Assembly: GCF_036013745.1 (NCBI RefSeq)
Contig: NZ_CP107880.1
Location: 9,796,001 to 9,860,000, forward strand
Direction of reading: 5' to 3'
Length of the DNA: 64,000 nucleotides
From: Streptomyces sp. NBC_00483
Lineage (GTDB): Bacteria > Actinomycetota > Actinomycetes > Streptomycetales > Streptomycetaceae
Each line of letters begins with the position of its first letter. The stretch's first letter is position 1. The translations under genes were made by a program, and so were the position numbers. The notes beneath the pieces were generated by a model that was given only the letters and a program-made list of their open reading frames with translations, made no database searches and was not told the DNA's origin. This document shows, piece after piece, positions 8,655-16,405 of the stretch.

Positions 8655-8668
8655 GTACCGGAAGGTAC
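8655..8668. promoter_or_regulatory. Candidate TetR operator GTACC-N4-GGTAC
   Basis: A perfect 5-4-5 inverted repeat sits in the middle of the divergent TetR/membrane-protein spacer. It is 10 bases upstream of the chosen TetR start and 18 bases from the ATG at 8687, where bound repressor would block both promoters. The link to this TetR is inferred from position. Confidence 0.5.
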
Positions 8669-8686
8669 ATGTATCGTCCATTCATC

Positions 8687-10018
8687 ATGGATTCCTGTTC
8701 CGATCGGTACAAGTACGAGCGGCCGCGGGCCGTCGCGATCAAGGCCTTCGCCGAGGCGGCCTGGTTCCCCGCCGTCCTCTTCCTCGGCATCCTCTGCTTC
8801 TTCGCCCCGGCCCTGCACGCCCCGAAGCCGCACCACGTCGAGGTGGTGGTGGCGGGTTCGGCGGACCGGGTCGAGGACGAGCTGCGCGCGCGATACCCCG
8901 ACGGCTTCGACGTGACCCCCGTGGACACCGCCCGCGAGGCCCGCCAGGCGGTCCTCGACCGGGACGCCTACGCCGGATACGTCACCGGGGACCGCCCCGT
9001 CCTCTACGTCGCCAAGGGCAACGGCGCCTCCCTGGAACAGACGCTCACCGGCGCGTTCAGCGGGCTCAAGGGCGGCGCCCCCACGGTCCGCGACGTCGCG
9101 CCCACCGCGCAGAAGGATCTGCTCGGCTCGACGGTGCTGTACTTCGCCATCGCCTGGAACATCCCCGCGTACATCCTCGCCACGACCCTGCTGCGCGCCG
9201 TCGCCCTCGACCGGCGCCGCAAGCTCCTGGCCATCGCCGCCGTCGCCGCCGTGTTCAGCCTCGTCGGATACGGGGCGGGCGTCGGGCTCGGCTACTTCGA
9301 CGCCCACCCGGCGGTCCTCGGCGTCGCCTTCCTCCTCAGCACGGCGGTCGCCACGGTCGCCTCCGGACTCGCGCCGTTCACCCGGCAGTTCCTGCCCGCG
9401 GTCGGCATGACGCTGTTCATCGTGATGTCGATCCCGACCAGCGGGGGAGCGGTGGCCGCCCCACTGCTGCCGGAGTTCTTCCAGGGCGTGCACGCCGTGA
9501 TGCCGCTCGCCAACGCCGTCGACGCGCTGCGCGGAGTGCTGTACTTCGACGGGGCCGGGGTCTTGAAGCCGCTGCTCGTCCTGTGCGGCTGGATCGTGGC
9601 GGGCCTGGCCCTGCTCGCCCTCGACCATGCGCGGCACCGGCGCGCGGCAGGGGACGAGGTCGCCCCGGTCGACGATCCCGCAGCCGAGACCCCCGTGCCC
9701 ACCGCGCTGCCCGCCCAGCGCCACCACTTCGGCGAACCGGTCCCCACGCTGACCGGCGTGGTCGTCGATGCCGCTCATGAGCCGCTGCGGGGCGCCGCCG
9801 TCGTCGTACTCGACGGCCGCGGACGTCAGCTGGTCTCCACGTTCACCGACGCCCGGGGCCGGTACGCGGTGGCGGACCTGCCCGAGGACCACCTCAGCCT
9901 GGTGGCGTCGGCCCCCGGCAGACACCCCGAGGCGCAGCGCATCCTCGTACGTCAAGGGGCCCCGGCCACCGCGGACTTCACGCTGCGGGCGCGGGAGGGC
10001 GCTCTGGTCAGCCGCTGA
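8687..10018 (+). CDS. Membrane protein (ABC-2/Pip-like permease) with C-terminal carboxypeptidase-regulatory-like domain
   Basis: 443 residues. A TM segment (about 23-43) is followed by an extracytoplasmic loop opening with PHHVEVVVAGS, then about five TM segments (145-320). The architecture is that of Pip/YhgE or ABC-2-type membrane proteins without an ATPase. Residues about 350-440 form a beta-sandwich-like unit (LTGVVVDAAHEPLRGAAVVV ... DARGRYAVADLPEDHLSLVA), as in CarboxypepD_reg/CnaB-like folds. A homologue without this tail lies at 35729-36793. The start is uncertain: ATG 8669 is in frame with AAGG close by; ATG 8687 may be leaderless. Function unknown. Confidence 0.75.
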   Translation: MDSCSDRYKYERPRAVAIKAFAEAAWFPAVLFLGILCFFAPALHAPKPHHVEVVVAGSADRVEDELRARYPDGFDVTPVDTAREARQAVLDRDAYAGYVTGDRPVLYVAKGNGASLEQTLTGAFSGLKGGAPTVRDVAPTAQKDLLGSTVLYFAIAWNIPAYILATTLLRAVALDRRRKLLAIAAVAAVFSLVGYGAGVGLGYFDAHPAVLGVAFLLSTAVATVASGLAPFTRQFLPAVGMTLFIVMSIPTSGGAVAAPLLPEFFQGVHAVMPLANAVDALRGVLYFDGAGVLKPLLVLCGWIVAGLALLALDHARHRRAAGDEVAPVDDPAAETPVPTALPAQRHHFGEPVPTLTGVVVDAAHEPLRGAAVVVLDGRGRQLVSTFTDARGRYAVADLPEDHLSLVASAPGRHPEAQRILVRQGAPATADFTLRAREGALVSR

Positions 10019-11243
10019 GGCTAACCGCTCCGGCTCCTCCGGCTCCTCCGGCTCCTCCGGCAACGATCTCGGTGAGAGTGCTCAGCACCACGTCGACCTC
10101 CTCGTCCGACAGCGGTACGAGTTCCAGGGCCAGCTCACCCTCGTCCTGGCGGTCCGTGTAGAGCCAGATCTGCGGGTCCCCGGCCTTGAGCGCGTCCGCG
10201 AGGGCCGGCGCGTCGGGCCCGGCCCGTGTCGCGTCGACCCGCAGCGCCGCGCGCGGGAACGGCAGGCCGGTCGGGTCGGGGACGGGGTGGGCGGTGAGGC
10301 CCGGCAGCGTGCCCGCGCGGGCGGCGAAGCGTGCGACCTTGTCCTCCTGGCGCCGCTGCCACGCGGACACGTCCAGCTCCTGCCGTGCCTCCAGCGCGGC
10401 GAGCGTGCCGACGATCGCCTCCTTGCTCGCCTTCATGGCCCGGCCGATTCCCTTGCCCTGCGCCCGCACCGCCCGGACGGCCGCGGCGCGGCCGAGCACC
10501 AGACCGGCGGTCGGGCCGCCCAGGTACTTCTGACCGCTGACGAGGACGAGATCGGCCCCGGTGTCCAGGAGTTCACCGATCCGGAAGTCCTGCGCGGCCC
10601 CGTCGATGATCGCGGGGACCCCGCGCCGGTGCGCCGCCGCGACGGCTTCGGCGAGAGGAATGCGCGCCCCGCGCGTGAGCCGCGACGACACCAGTACGAG
10701 ACATGCGGTGCCGGGATGGGCGAGGTCCTTCTCCAACTCCTCCAGCGTGCAGGCGGAATCGGAACCAGACAGGACCGGTGTCCCGCCCGCGAGGCGGATG
10801 TCCTGAACCAGCGGATGCCCGTAGTCGACCGCGTGCCCCGCGGGCAGCACCACGCGTGCGGGCAGCCCGCCCGTGTCCGGCAGCGCGGCGATCCGCTCCG
10901 CCGATTCGCCCGTCATCGCGGCCGCGACCGACAGCGTGATCGCCGACGACGTGCAGTGCACGACTGTTCCGGCCTCCGCCCCCGTGGCGCGTGCGAGGGT
11001 GCGGTCGGCGAGATCGTGCAACTCGTCCATGACGAAGAAGCCGGACAGCGCGTCCGCGACCGCGCGCCCGACCCGCTCGTCACTGCGCGAGACACCGGCC
11101 GGGGTGAACGGCCCCCGGGCGTTGATCAACCGCGTCAGCCCGTAACGCTCGTGAAGCCCTTGCTGCTCACGAAGCTCTCGCTGTTCGTGAAGCCCCTGCT
11201 GTTCGTGAAGCCCCTGGTGTTCGTGAAGTCCCATGAGCAGCAT
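10008..11243 (-). CDS. SelA-like fold-type I PLP-dependent enzyme with N-terminal hexapeptide repeats
   Basis: 411 residues. From residue 39 (LINARGPFTPAGVSR) the protein follows the SelA/D-glucosaminate-6-phosphate ammonia-lyase-like group. It has IIDGAAQ (PLP-ring Asp214) and SGQKYLGGPTAG, with the presumed Schiff-base lysine at 239. Residues 5-34 are five GLHEQQ-type hexads encoded by an 18-base tandem repeat; the C-terminus ends in a Gly-Ala-rich repeat. The real selenocysteine synthase is about 450 residues and sits with selB/selC, which are not seen, so an amino-sugar or amino-acid lyase/racemase is more likely. It overlaps the convergent gene by 11 bases. Confidence 0.75.
   Translation of the reverse strand: MLLMGLHEHQGLHEQQGLHEQRELREQQGLHERYGLTRLINARGPFTPAGVSRSDERVGRAVADALSGFFVMDELHDLADRTLARATGAEAGTVVHCTSSAITLSVAAAMTGESAERIAALPDTGGLPARVVLPAGHAVDYGHPLVQDIRLAGGTPVLSGSDSACTLEELEKDLAHPGTACLVLVSSRLTRGARIPLAEAVAAAHRRGVPAIIDGAAQDFRIGELLDTGADLVLVSGQKYLGGPTAGLVLGRAAAVRAVRAQGKGIGRAMKASKEAIVGTLAALEARQELDVSAWQRRQEDKVARFAARAGTLPGLTAHPVPDPTGLPFPRAALRVDATRAGPDAPALADALKAGDPQIWLYTDRQDEGELALELVPLSDEEVDVVLSTLTEIVAGGAGGAGGAGAVSLSG
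10028..10060. repeat. 9-base tandem repeat CTCCGGCTC (about 3.7 copies)
   Basis: Three perfect copies plus six bases lie within the 3' end of the SelA-like gene and encode its GGAGGAGGAG tail. Such exact short arrays are prone to slippage, so tail length may vary between strains. Confidence 0.85.
11142..11231. repeat. 18-base tandem repeat (5 units) encoding GLHEQQ-like hexads
   Basis: On the minus strand the units read GGGCTTCACGAACAGCAG with a few substitutions. They encode GLHEHQ, GLHEQQ, GLHEQR, ELREQQ and GLHERY at residues 5-34 of the PLP enzyme. Units 2 and 3 are almost identical and the outer units have drifted, as expected for replication slippage followed by decay. Confidence 0.85.
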
Positions 11244-11286
11244 GGTGCCTGGTCGATGCCGCGTGCCCGGCGACCGGCTCGGCGGC

Positions 11287-12633
11287 TCAGCGGGTCGCGT
11301 GCAGCGCGTCGCCGAACCGCCGATGGCTGTGCCGCCAACCGCCCGAGACCCGTACGGCGTCGTGCACATGCGGATGGTCCGCGGCGAGCCCCACGTGCTC
11401 GTGCTCCACCTCCGGGACCGAGCCGTCCACGCCCACAGGCCACAACCGCGCCGCCGCGACCCCCGCGCCCACCGCCACCACCGCGAGCCCGACCACGGCC
11501 GCACCGAGCCCGGCCCGCGCGCCCAACCACCCCGCCAGCGGATACGTGAGCAGCCAGCACGCATGCGACAGGGAGAACTGCGCGGCGAACGCCGCCGTAC
11601 GTTCCCGCTCCGGCGCGGCCCGCCGGACCAGCCGGCCCGTCGGCGTGAGCACCATGGAGCACGCGCCACCGAACGCTGCCCAGGCGGCGAGCAGCGCGGG
11701 CACCCGCCAACTCCCGGAGTGCGCTGCCGTGATGACACCTACGGAGGCGAACACGCCACCCAGCGCCAGTGCCCCGCGCACCATCACCGCCCGCTCGCCG
11801 ACCCGCTCCAGCAGCCGCGGCACCACGAGCGCCACCGCCATCGACCCGGCCCCGTACGCCCCGAGCGCCACCGGCACCGCGCCCGACGACAGACCCAGGA
11901 AGTCCCTTACGTAGACGACTGAGTTGACGGTCACCATCGCGCTTGCCGCCGCCACGGCCAGGTTCAGCGCCAGCAGCCCCCGCAGCTGGGGGAGCGCGAG
12001 GAAGAGGCGAGTGCCGGCCGTCGCCTTGGCGAACACGCCACTCGCGCGCGCAGGCGCGGGTGCGCGAGCGGGCAGCGCCGTCGAGACCACGAGCGCGGCC
12101 GAGACGAGGAAGCCCACGACCGTTCCCATGAACAGGCGGTGGTACGAGAGGACGGACAGCAGCGCCGCGGCGAGCGCCGGACTGAACAGGCTCTCCATGT
12201 CGTACGCGAGCCGGGCGAGCGACAACGCGCGCGTGTAGTCGTGTTCGTCGGGCAGCACGTCCGGGATCAGCGCCTGGAAGGTGGGCGTGAAGACGGCCGA
12301 GGCGGACTGCAGCACGAACACCAGGACGTAGACTTGCCACACCTGGTCCACGAACGGCAGCATCAGGGCCACGGCCGCCCGCAGCAGGTCGGAGCCCACC
12401 ATCACCGCGCGCCGCGGCAGGCGCTCCGCGAACGCCCCCACCAGCGGGGCCACCAGCACGTACGCCGTCATCTTGATCGCCAGCGCGGTGCCGAGCACGG
12501 CGCCCGCGTCCGCCCCCGCGATGTCGTACGCCAGGAGCCCGAGGGCCACGGTGGCGAGACCGGTGCCGACGAGTGCGACGACCTGGGCGCCGAACAGACG
12601 GCGGTACGTGCGGTGGCGAAGAACCGTGAGCAT
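11287..12633 (-). CDS. MFS exporter with histidine-rich C-terminal tail (probable metal efflux)
   Basis: 448 residues with about 12 TM segments, starting MLTVLRHRTYRRLFGAQVV and related to the MFS_3/NreB-like group. The last 45 or so residues form a soluble tail with eight histidines in EHEH, DHPHVHD and RHSH clusters, a plausible cytosolic metal-binding region. The ATG at 12633 is chosen because GGGAGG lies 7 bases before it; ATGs at 12675 and 12693 would run through the perfect inverted repeat. It is divergent from an ArsR-family gene with a full CzrA/NmtR-type site, so Ni/Co/Zn export is the favoured role. Confidence 0.8.
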   Translation of the reverse strand: MLTVLRHRTYRRLFGAQVVALVGTGLATVALGLLAYDIAGADAGAVLGTALAIKMTAYVLVAPLVGAFAERLPRRAVMVGSDLLRAAVALMLPFVDQVWQVYVLVFVLQSASAVFTPTFQALIPDVLPDEHDYTRALSLARLAYDMESLFSPALAAALLSVLSYHRLFMGTVVGFLVSAALVVSTALPARAPAPARASGVFAKATAGTRLFLALPQLRGLLALNLAVAAASAMVTVNSVVYVRDFLGLSSGAVPVALGAYGAGSMAVALVVPRLLERVGERAVMVRGALALGGVFASVGVITAAHSGSWRVPALLAAWAAFGGACSMVLTPTGRLVRRAAPERERTAAFAAQFSLSHACWLLTYPLAGWLGARAGLGAAVVGLAVVAVGAGVAAARLWPVGVDGSVPEVEHEHVGLAADHPHVHDAVRVSGGWRHSHRRFGDALHATR

Positions 12634-12666
12634 GCGGGCCCCTCCCGAAGGCTGCGTCGACAGACC

Positions 12667-12700
12667 ACTCGTCATGTGCGCACCTGCGCACATGACGAGT
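12667..12700. promoter_or_regulatory. Perfect 16-2-16 inverted repeat, candidate ArsR/SmtB-family operator
   Basis: The left arm ACTCGTCATGTGCGCA (12667-12682) and its exact complement (12685-12700) flank a CC spacer. The 12-2-12 type operator is the known form for SmtB/CzrA-like sensors, and this site is longer and exact. It sits between the MFS and ArsR genes, 34 bases upstream of the MFS start. Confidence 0.75.
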
Positions 12701-12714
12701 ATGTTGCCGTTCGG

Positions 12715-12729
12715 TGTGCGGTTCGCACA
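12715..12729. promoter_or_regulatory. Secondary operator-like repeat TGTGCG-GTT-CGCACA
   Basis: A perfect 6-3-6 inverted repeat lies 15 bases to the right of the main site and shares its TGTGCG/CGCACA core, 34 bases before the ArsR start. It may be a weaker second site giving autoregulation. TAGGCT at 12751 could be the ArsR -10 for a near-leaderless transcript. Confidence 0.45.
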
Positions 12730-12762
12730 AGGGCTTCATGGCCTGGCATCTAGGCTGGGGCC

Positions 12763-13122
12763 ATGCCCGCAAGCGATCCGACCCCCACCGCGGCCGTCGC
12801 GCACCCGCGCGAGCCCGACGCCGCCCGACTCGCCGAGGCGACGCGGGTGTTCGCCCTGCTGTCGGACGCGACCCGGCTGCACGTGCTGTGGCTGCTCGCC
12901 CTGGAGGAGTCGGACGTGGGATCGCTCGCCGACCGCGTCGCGGCCTCGCGCACGGCCGTCAGCCAGCACCTGGCGAAGCTGCGCCTCGCGGGCCTCGTCG
13001 AAGCGCGCCGTGAAGGCCGGCACATGTACTACCGCCTCGCCGACGGGCACCTGCGGCGCCTGGTGACGGAGGCGCTGAGCCACGCGGACCACCGGGTGAC
13101 CGGAGAGGCCCCGCACGACTAG
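12763..13122 (+). CDS. ArsR/SmtB-family metal-sensing repressor (alpha-5 site, NmtR/CzrA type)
   Basis: 119 residues. The winged HTH spans about 28-92: LSDATRLHVLWLLALEE, then SLADRVAASRTAVSQHLAKLRLAGLVEARREGRHMYYRL. The C-terminal helix carries Asp94-x-His96-x10-His107-x2-His110, exactly the ligand spacing of the alpha-5 sites of CzrA (Zn/Co) and NmtR (Ni/Co). There is no CVC alpha-3 arsenic/cadmium motif. It should repress the divergent His-tailed MFS gene and be released by metal. Which metal cannot be read from the four ligands alone. Confidence 0.9.
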   Translation: MPASDPTPTAAVAHPREPDAARLAEATRVFALLSDATRLHVLWLLALEESDVGSLADRVAASRTAVSQHLAKLRLAGLVEARREGRHMYYRLADGHLRRLVTEALSHADHRVTGEAPHD

Positions 13123-13155
13123 CGGGTGCCACTAGTACGGCGCCGTGTCACTGCG

Positions 13156-13803
13156 TCACGTACGGTCGCGGACCGAGGTGAGCAGGCCGTAGAGGACGAC
13201 GTTCCCCGCGTACCCGTTGTTCTTGCTGTACGTGCCGCCGCAGGTGATGACGCGGAGTTCGGGCAGGCCCGTGCCGCCGTAGACCCGGCGGGACGGGAAG
13301 TGCTTCTTGTCGACGACGTCGATGCCGTGGATCTCGAAGACGGCCGTCTTCCCGTCGGCGCGGTCGATCTCGATGTGCTCGCCCTTCTTGAGCGCGCCGA
13401 GCCCGTAGAAGACGGCGCGGCCCTCGGCGTTGTCGACGTGCCCGTCGATCACCGCCGTACCGCGCTCGCCGGGCGTGACCGCTCCCGGGAACCAGCCCGC
13501 CAGGTTCGCCTTGTCCGGCGGCGGCGCGTCCAACCATCCCTCCGGATCCCGGCCGACGCGCGTCAGCGGCGCGTTCACACCGATCTCGGGGATGCGGATG
13601 CGCTGCGGAGCCGCGGCGGGCAGCGGGTCGGCGGGCGGCGTGTCGGTGCCGAGCTTCGCGGCGCCCGGTTCGGGCTGCGGCGGCCCGTCGCCGGATATCC
13701 CGTGGTGCACGAGCAGGACTCCGGCGAGCAGCGTCGCCGCGAGGAAGGACCACGTGGGGCGGCGACGCTGCACAGCGGGCGCGGACTCGGCTATCGCCGG
13801 CAT
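13156..13803 (-). CDS. Class F-like sortase
   Basis: 215 residues. A basic N-terminus (RRR at 13-15) leads into one TM segment (about 18-34), a Pro-rich linker, and a sortase beta-barrel from about residue 66 (QRIRIPEIGVNAPLTRVG). The catalytic His122 lies in IDGHVDN and Cys188 in VITCGG. The usual downstream catalytic Arg is not evident; the stretch TYSKNNGYAGN has none before Arg212. The ATG at 13803 overlaps the upstream carboxypeptidase stop as TGATG, so the two are translationally coupled. Class F sortases are known in actinobacteria; no LPXTG/LAXTG substrate was recognised nearby. Confidence 0.85.
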   Translation of the reverse strand: MPAIAESAPAVQRRRPTWSFLAATLLAGVLLVHHGISGDGPPQPEPGAAKLGTDTPPADPLPAAAPQRIRIPEIGVNAPLTRVGRDPEGWLDAPPPDKANLAGWFPGAVTPGERGTAVIDGHVDNAEGRAVFYGLGALKKGEHIEIDRADGKTAVFEIHGIDVVDKKHFPSRRVYGGTGLPELRVITCGGTYSKNNGYAGNVVLYGLLTSVRDRT

Positions 13804-14927
13804 CAGCGGCCCCCGGCCGCGTGCCGTCGCCGGCGCAGCCGCCTGCCGATGAGCACGGGCAGGCACGCCAGGGCGAGCAACCCGGCCGCCGCGCCGAGGT
13901 GTCGGCCGAGCCCGCCCGAGGTGTCGTCGGGCTGCTCGGCCCCCGTGGCGGGCGCGGGCGCCGGGGCGGCGACGGCCAACTGCTGCGTTGCCGAGGGGCG
14001 CCGGGTCGCCGCCGCCTGCCGTGCGTGCAGGGGCGCCGCCTCCGCGCCCCAGTCGAGCAGCGCGCGGCTCTCCTCGTAGACCGCGTTGAAGTCGCCGTCC
14101 TGCGGGTTCATGACGGTCACCAGAACCGTGCGTCCCTGGTGGGTCGCGGCGGTGACCAGGGTGCAGCCGGCCTTGGTCGTGTAGCCGTTCTTGACGCCGA
14201 TCAGGCCCGGATAGGGCTCCACCCCGTGCGAGCCCACGAGGAGCCGGTTGGTGTTCTCGATGCCGAACGCCTTCGGGCCGCCGGCCGCTGGGAAGCGTGC
14301 CGACTTCGTGGCCATGTAGCGCCGGAAGTCGTGGTTCTTGAGGCCTTCCTTGGCGATCAGCGCCAGATCGTGCGCGGAGGAGAACTGGCCGTGGGTGTCG
14401 TAGCCGTCGGGGGAGCGGACCTGGGTGTCGCGGGCGCCGATCCGGCGGGCGGTCGCCTGCATCTGCGCGACGGTGCGGGAGACGCCGCCGTTCATGTGGG
14501 CGAGCGTGTGCACGGCGTCGTTGCCGGAGCTGAGGAACACGCCGCGCCACAGGTCGGCGACCGTGTACCGGTTTCCTTCGTCGACCCCGACGAGGCTGCT
14601 GCCCTCGGAGACATCGGAGAGATCCCTGTACGTGGCCCGGTGCACCTCGTCCTGGCGCAGCTTCGGCAGCACGGTCAGGGCGAACAGGGTCTTGAGCGTG
14701 CTCGCGGGCGGCAGCCTGCGGTGCGGCGCCTTCGAGGCGAGGACGTCGCCGGTGCGCGCGTCCATGACCTCCCACGACAGCGCGGAGACGGACGGTGGCG
14801 CGGGCGGGTCCGGCACCGGCGGATCGGCACCGGCGGGTCCTGCCGTGCCCGCGGACACCGCCGCGCACACGCCACACGAAACAGCGGCCCTGCCGAAGGC
14901 AGGGCGAAAGCGGAGGAAAGACGCCAT
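13803..14927 (-). CDS. Exported serine-type D-alanyl-D-alanine carboxypeptidase
   Basis: 374 residues. A signal peptide (about 1-34) and a Pro-rich linker precede a penicillin-binding, low-molecular-mass PBP domain. Its triad motifs are intact: S76-T-L-K79, S134-G-N136 and K246-N-G248. The C-terminus has a Pro/Ala/Thr linker, one TM segment (LGAAAGLLALACLPVLI) and a basic RRLRRRRH tail, which would anchor it facing outward. It would trim pentapeptide stems of peptidoglycan. It is co-transcribed with the sortase; both act at the outer face of the membrane. The ATG at 14927 has only a weak ribosome site. Confidence 0.9.
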   Translation of the reverse strand: MASFLRFRPAFGRAAVSCGVCAAVSAGTAGPAGADPPVPDPPAPPSVSALSWEVMDARTGDVLASKAPHRRLPPASTLKTLFALTVLPKLRQDEVHRATYRDLSDVSEGSSLVGVDEGNRYTVADLWRGVFLSSGNDAVHTLAHMNGGVSRTVAQMQATARRIGARDTQVRSPDGYDTHGQFSSAHDLALIAKEGLKNHDFRRYMATKSARFPAAGGPKAFGIENTNRLLVGSHGVEPYPGLIGVKNGYTTKAGCTLVTAATHQGRTVLVTVMNPQDGDFNAVYEESRALLDWGAEAAPLHARQAAATRRPSATQQLAVAAPAPAPATGAEQPDDTSGGLGRHLGAAAGLLALACLPVLIGRRLRRRRHAAGGR

Positions 14928-15151
14928 GCCGGAAACGTAGAACCGGGATCTCCCGCCCGCGCTCCACGTACGCCATACGGCCTCCGCACACGGGGGACGC
15001 CCGCTCGAGGTGCGCTTGATATCACCCGGAAATAGGCTGTTCGGGTGACGGCCGCTCCGATCGGGGCGCCCGTGATCCTCCCCGCCGAGCCGGGCGGGCC
15101 ACGAACGTGACGTACGTACGCTGGAATGACACGACGGTGGAGGTGGCCGCC

Positions 15152-15601
15152 ATGACGGCCCAGACACGACTCCTGAACCGGCTCTCGCACGCGGACCGGG
15201 ACCGGTTGATGCCCCTGGCCAAAGAGGTCTCGTTCGCGCAGGACACCCGGATCTTCGAGGAGGGGGACCGGGCGGACCGGTTCTGGATCATCCGGACCGG
15301 GATGGTCACCCTCGACGTCCGCGTCTCCGACCGCGCCCTGCTGCCCATCGACCCGCTCGGCCCCGGTGATCTGCTGGGCTGGTCCTGGCTCTTCGAGCCG
15401 TACGCGTGGGACTTCGGCGCGGAGGCGTTCAGTCCGGTGCGGGCCTACGAGTTCGACGGCGCGTCCGTACGCACGCTGTGCGAGCAGGAACCGAGGCTCG
15501 GCGTGGCGGTGCTGCACGGGGTGGCCGAGGTGATGGCGCACCGGCTGGAGGCGGCGCGGGTCAAGCTGGTCGAGGCGCATCGGATGCACGGGCACATCTA
15601 G
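15152..15601 (+). CDS. Cyclic-nucleotide-binding-fold protein, no DNA-binding domain
   Basis: 149 residues from ATG 15152, which has GGAGG 8 bases upstream; a GTG at 15107 is in frame but lacks one. It has a CNB/CAP-type beta-roll: FAQDTRIFEEGDRADRFWIIRTG, then a glycine-rich DPLGPGDLLGWSWLFEP segment where a phosphate-binding cassette would be. The cassette lacks the usual R/S pair of strong cNMP binders. There is no C-terminal HTH; the chain ends in a helix. It is probably a ligand-sensing single-domain protein; the partner is unknown. Confidence 0.8.
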   Translation: MTAQTRLLNRLSHADRDRLMPLAKEVSFAQDTRIFEEGDRADRFWIIRTGMVTLDVRVSDRALLPIDPLGPGDLLGWSWLFEPYAWDFGAEAFSPVRAYEFDGASVRTLCEQEPRLGVAVLHGVAEVMAHRLEAARVKLVEAHRMHGHI

Positions 15602-15802
15602 GCGTATCGAGACGTACGCAGACGTATCCGGTGCAGCCGGGTGCGTACGGGTGGGTCAGGTGCGTCCGGTGGGTTCGAATGAGGCGTCTGTGTCACCCGA
15701 CTCGACGTCTCGACAGGCGGTGGGCGCGTCCACGCGGTGGGATCGGTCGCGGAGTACCCGCACATCCGTGGTCCGTCCGCCGGGCCCGCCGAGAGGATCC
15801 GC

Positions 15803-16372
15803 ATGGGCCGCATCGCGTCCTGGCCGACCGCCGCCGTCGCCGCGGCCACATTCGCCTTCGGGGCCCTGATGTGCCCCGCGGCCTGGGCCGATGACAGCGA
15901 TCCGGCGTGGGACACGGACACGTCATGGACCGAGAGCCCGCCGGTGGCCGACACGTCGGGAACGTTGGAGCTCGTGCCTGCCGACCCGGGGCCGGGAGCG
16001 AGCGTCACGGCGAGTACGAGCGCCTGCGGCGAGGACCTGACCGCGACGGGGGACGCCGACAGTCTCGGGGCCGGTGAGTTCCCCTTGCAGACGGCGACCC
16101 AGGAGGGCTCGGTCACGGGCCAGTTCAAGGTGCCGACGGGCGCCAGGTCCGGCACCTTCCCCATCACCGTCATTTGCGAGAGCGGCACCGAGGTGCGGCA
16201 GACGCTCACCGTGTCGGGGCGCGGCGGCGCCGAACTGGGCGGGGTCAAGGCCGGTGACGGCGGCTCGCTTGGCACGCTGAGCGTCGCGCAACTCGCCCTG
16301 GGCGGTGTCCTCATCACCGGCGCGCTGGTCGCGGCCGGGCACTACGCACGCCGCCGCGCCCAGGAGGCCTGA
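15803..16372 (+). CDS. Secreted, C-terminally membrane-anchored protein of unknown function
   Basis: 189 residues. The signal peptide ends at about residue 29 (CPAAWA-DD). An acidic linker (about 30-58) and a beta-rich domain follow, with two cysteines (SACGED and ICESG) that could form a disulphide. The C-terminal TM (LALGGVLITGALVAAGHYA) and RRR stop-transfer suggest attachment to the outer face. There is no LPXTG-like sorting signal, so it is not an obvious sortase substrate. GAGAGGA lies 5 bases before the ATG. It recalls small Streptomyces surface proteins, but I cannot name a family. Confidence 0.75.
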   Translation: MGRIASWPTAAVAAATFAFGALMCPAAWADDSDPAWDTDTSWTESPPVADTSGTLELVPADPGPGASVTASTSACGEDLTATGDADSLGAGEFPLQTATQEGSVTGQFKVPTGARSGTFPITVICESGTEVRQTLTVSGRGGAELGGVKAGDGGSLGTLSVAQLALGGVLITGALVAAGHYARRRAQEA

Positions 16373-16405
16373 AGGTCCCGGGCGCGGCGGCGGTCTCGAA
16401 CTTCC

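Noticed and set aside
12634..12693. ATG starts at 12675 and 12693 for the His-tailed MFS
   Set aside because: They would place the perfect inverted repeat in the coding region and lack a ribosome site, whereas ATG 12633 has GGGAGG 7 bases upstream.
13156..14991. A single 611-residue reading across both sortase and carboxypeptidase
   Set aside because: The part upstream of 13803 is in the wrong frame relative to the SxxK/SGN/KNG motifs; the two genes are separate and overlap by one base.
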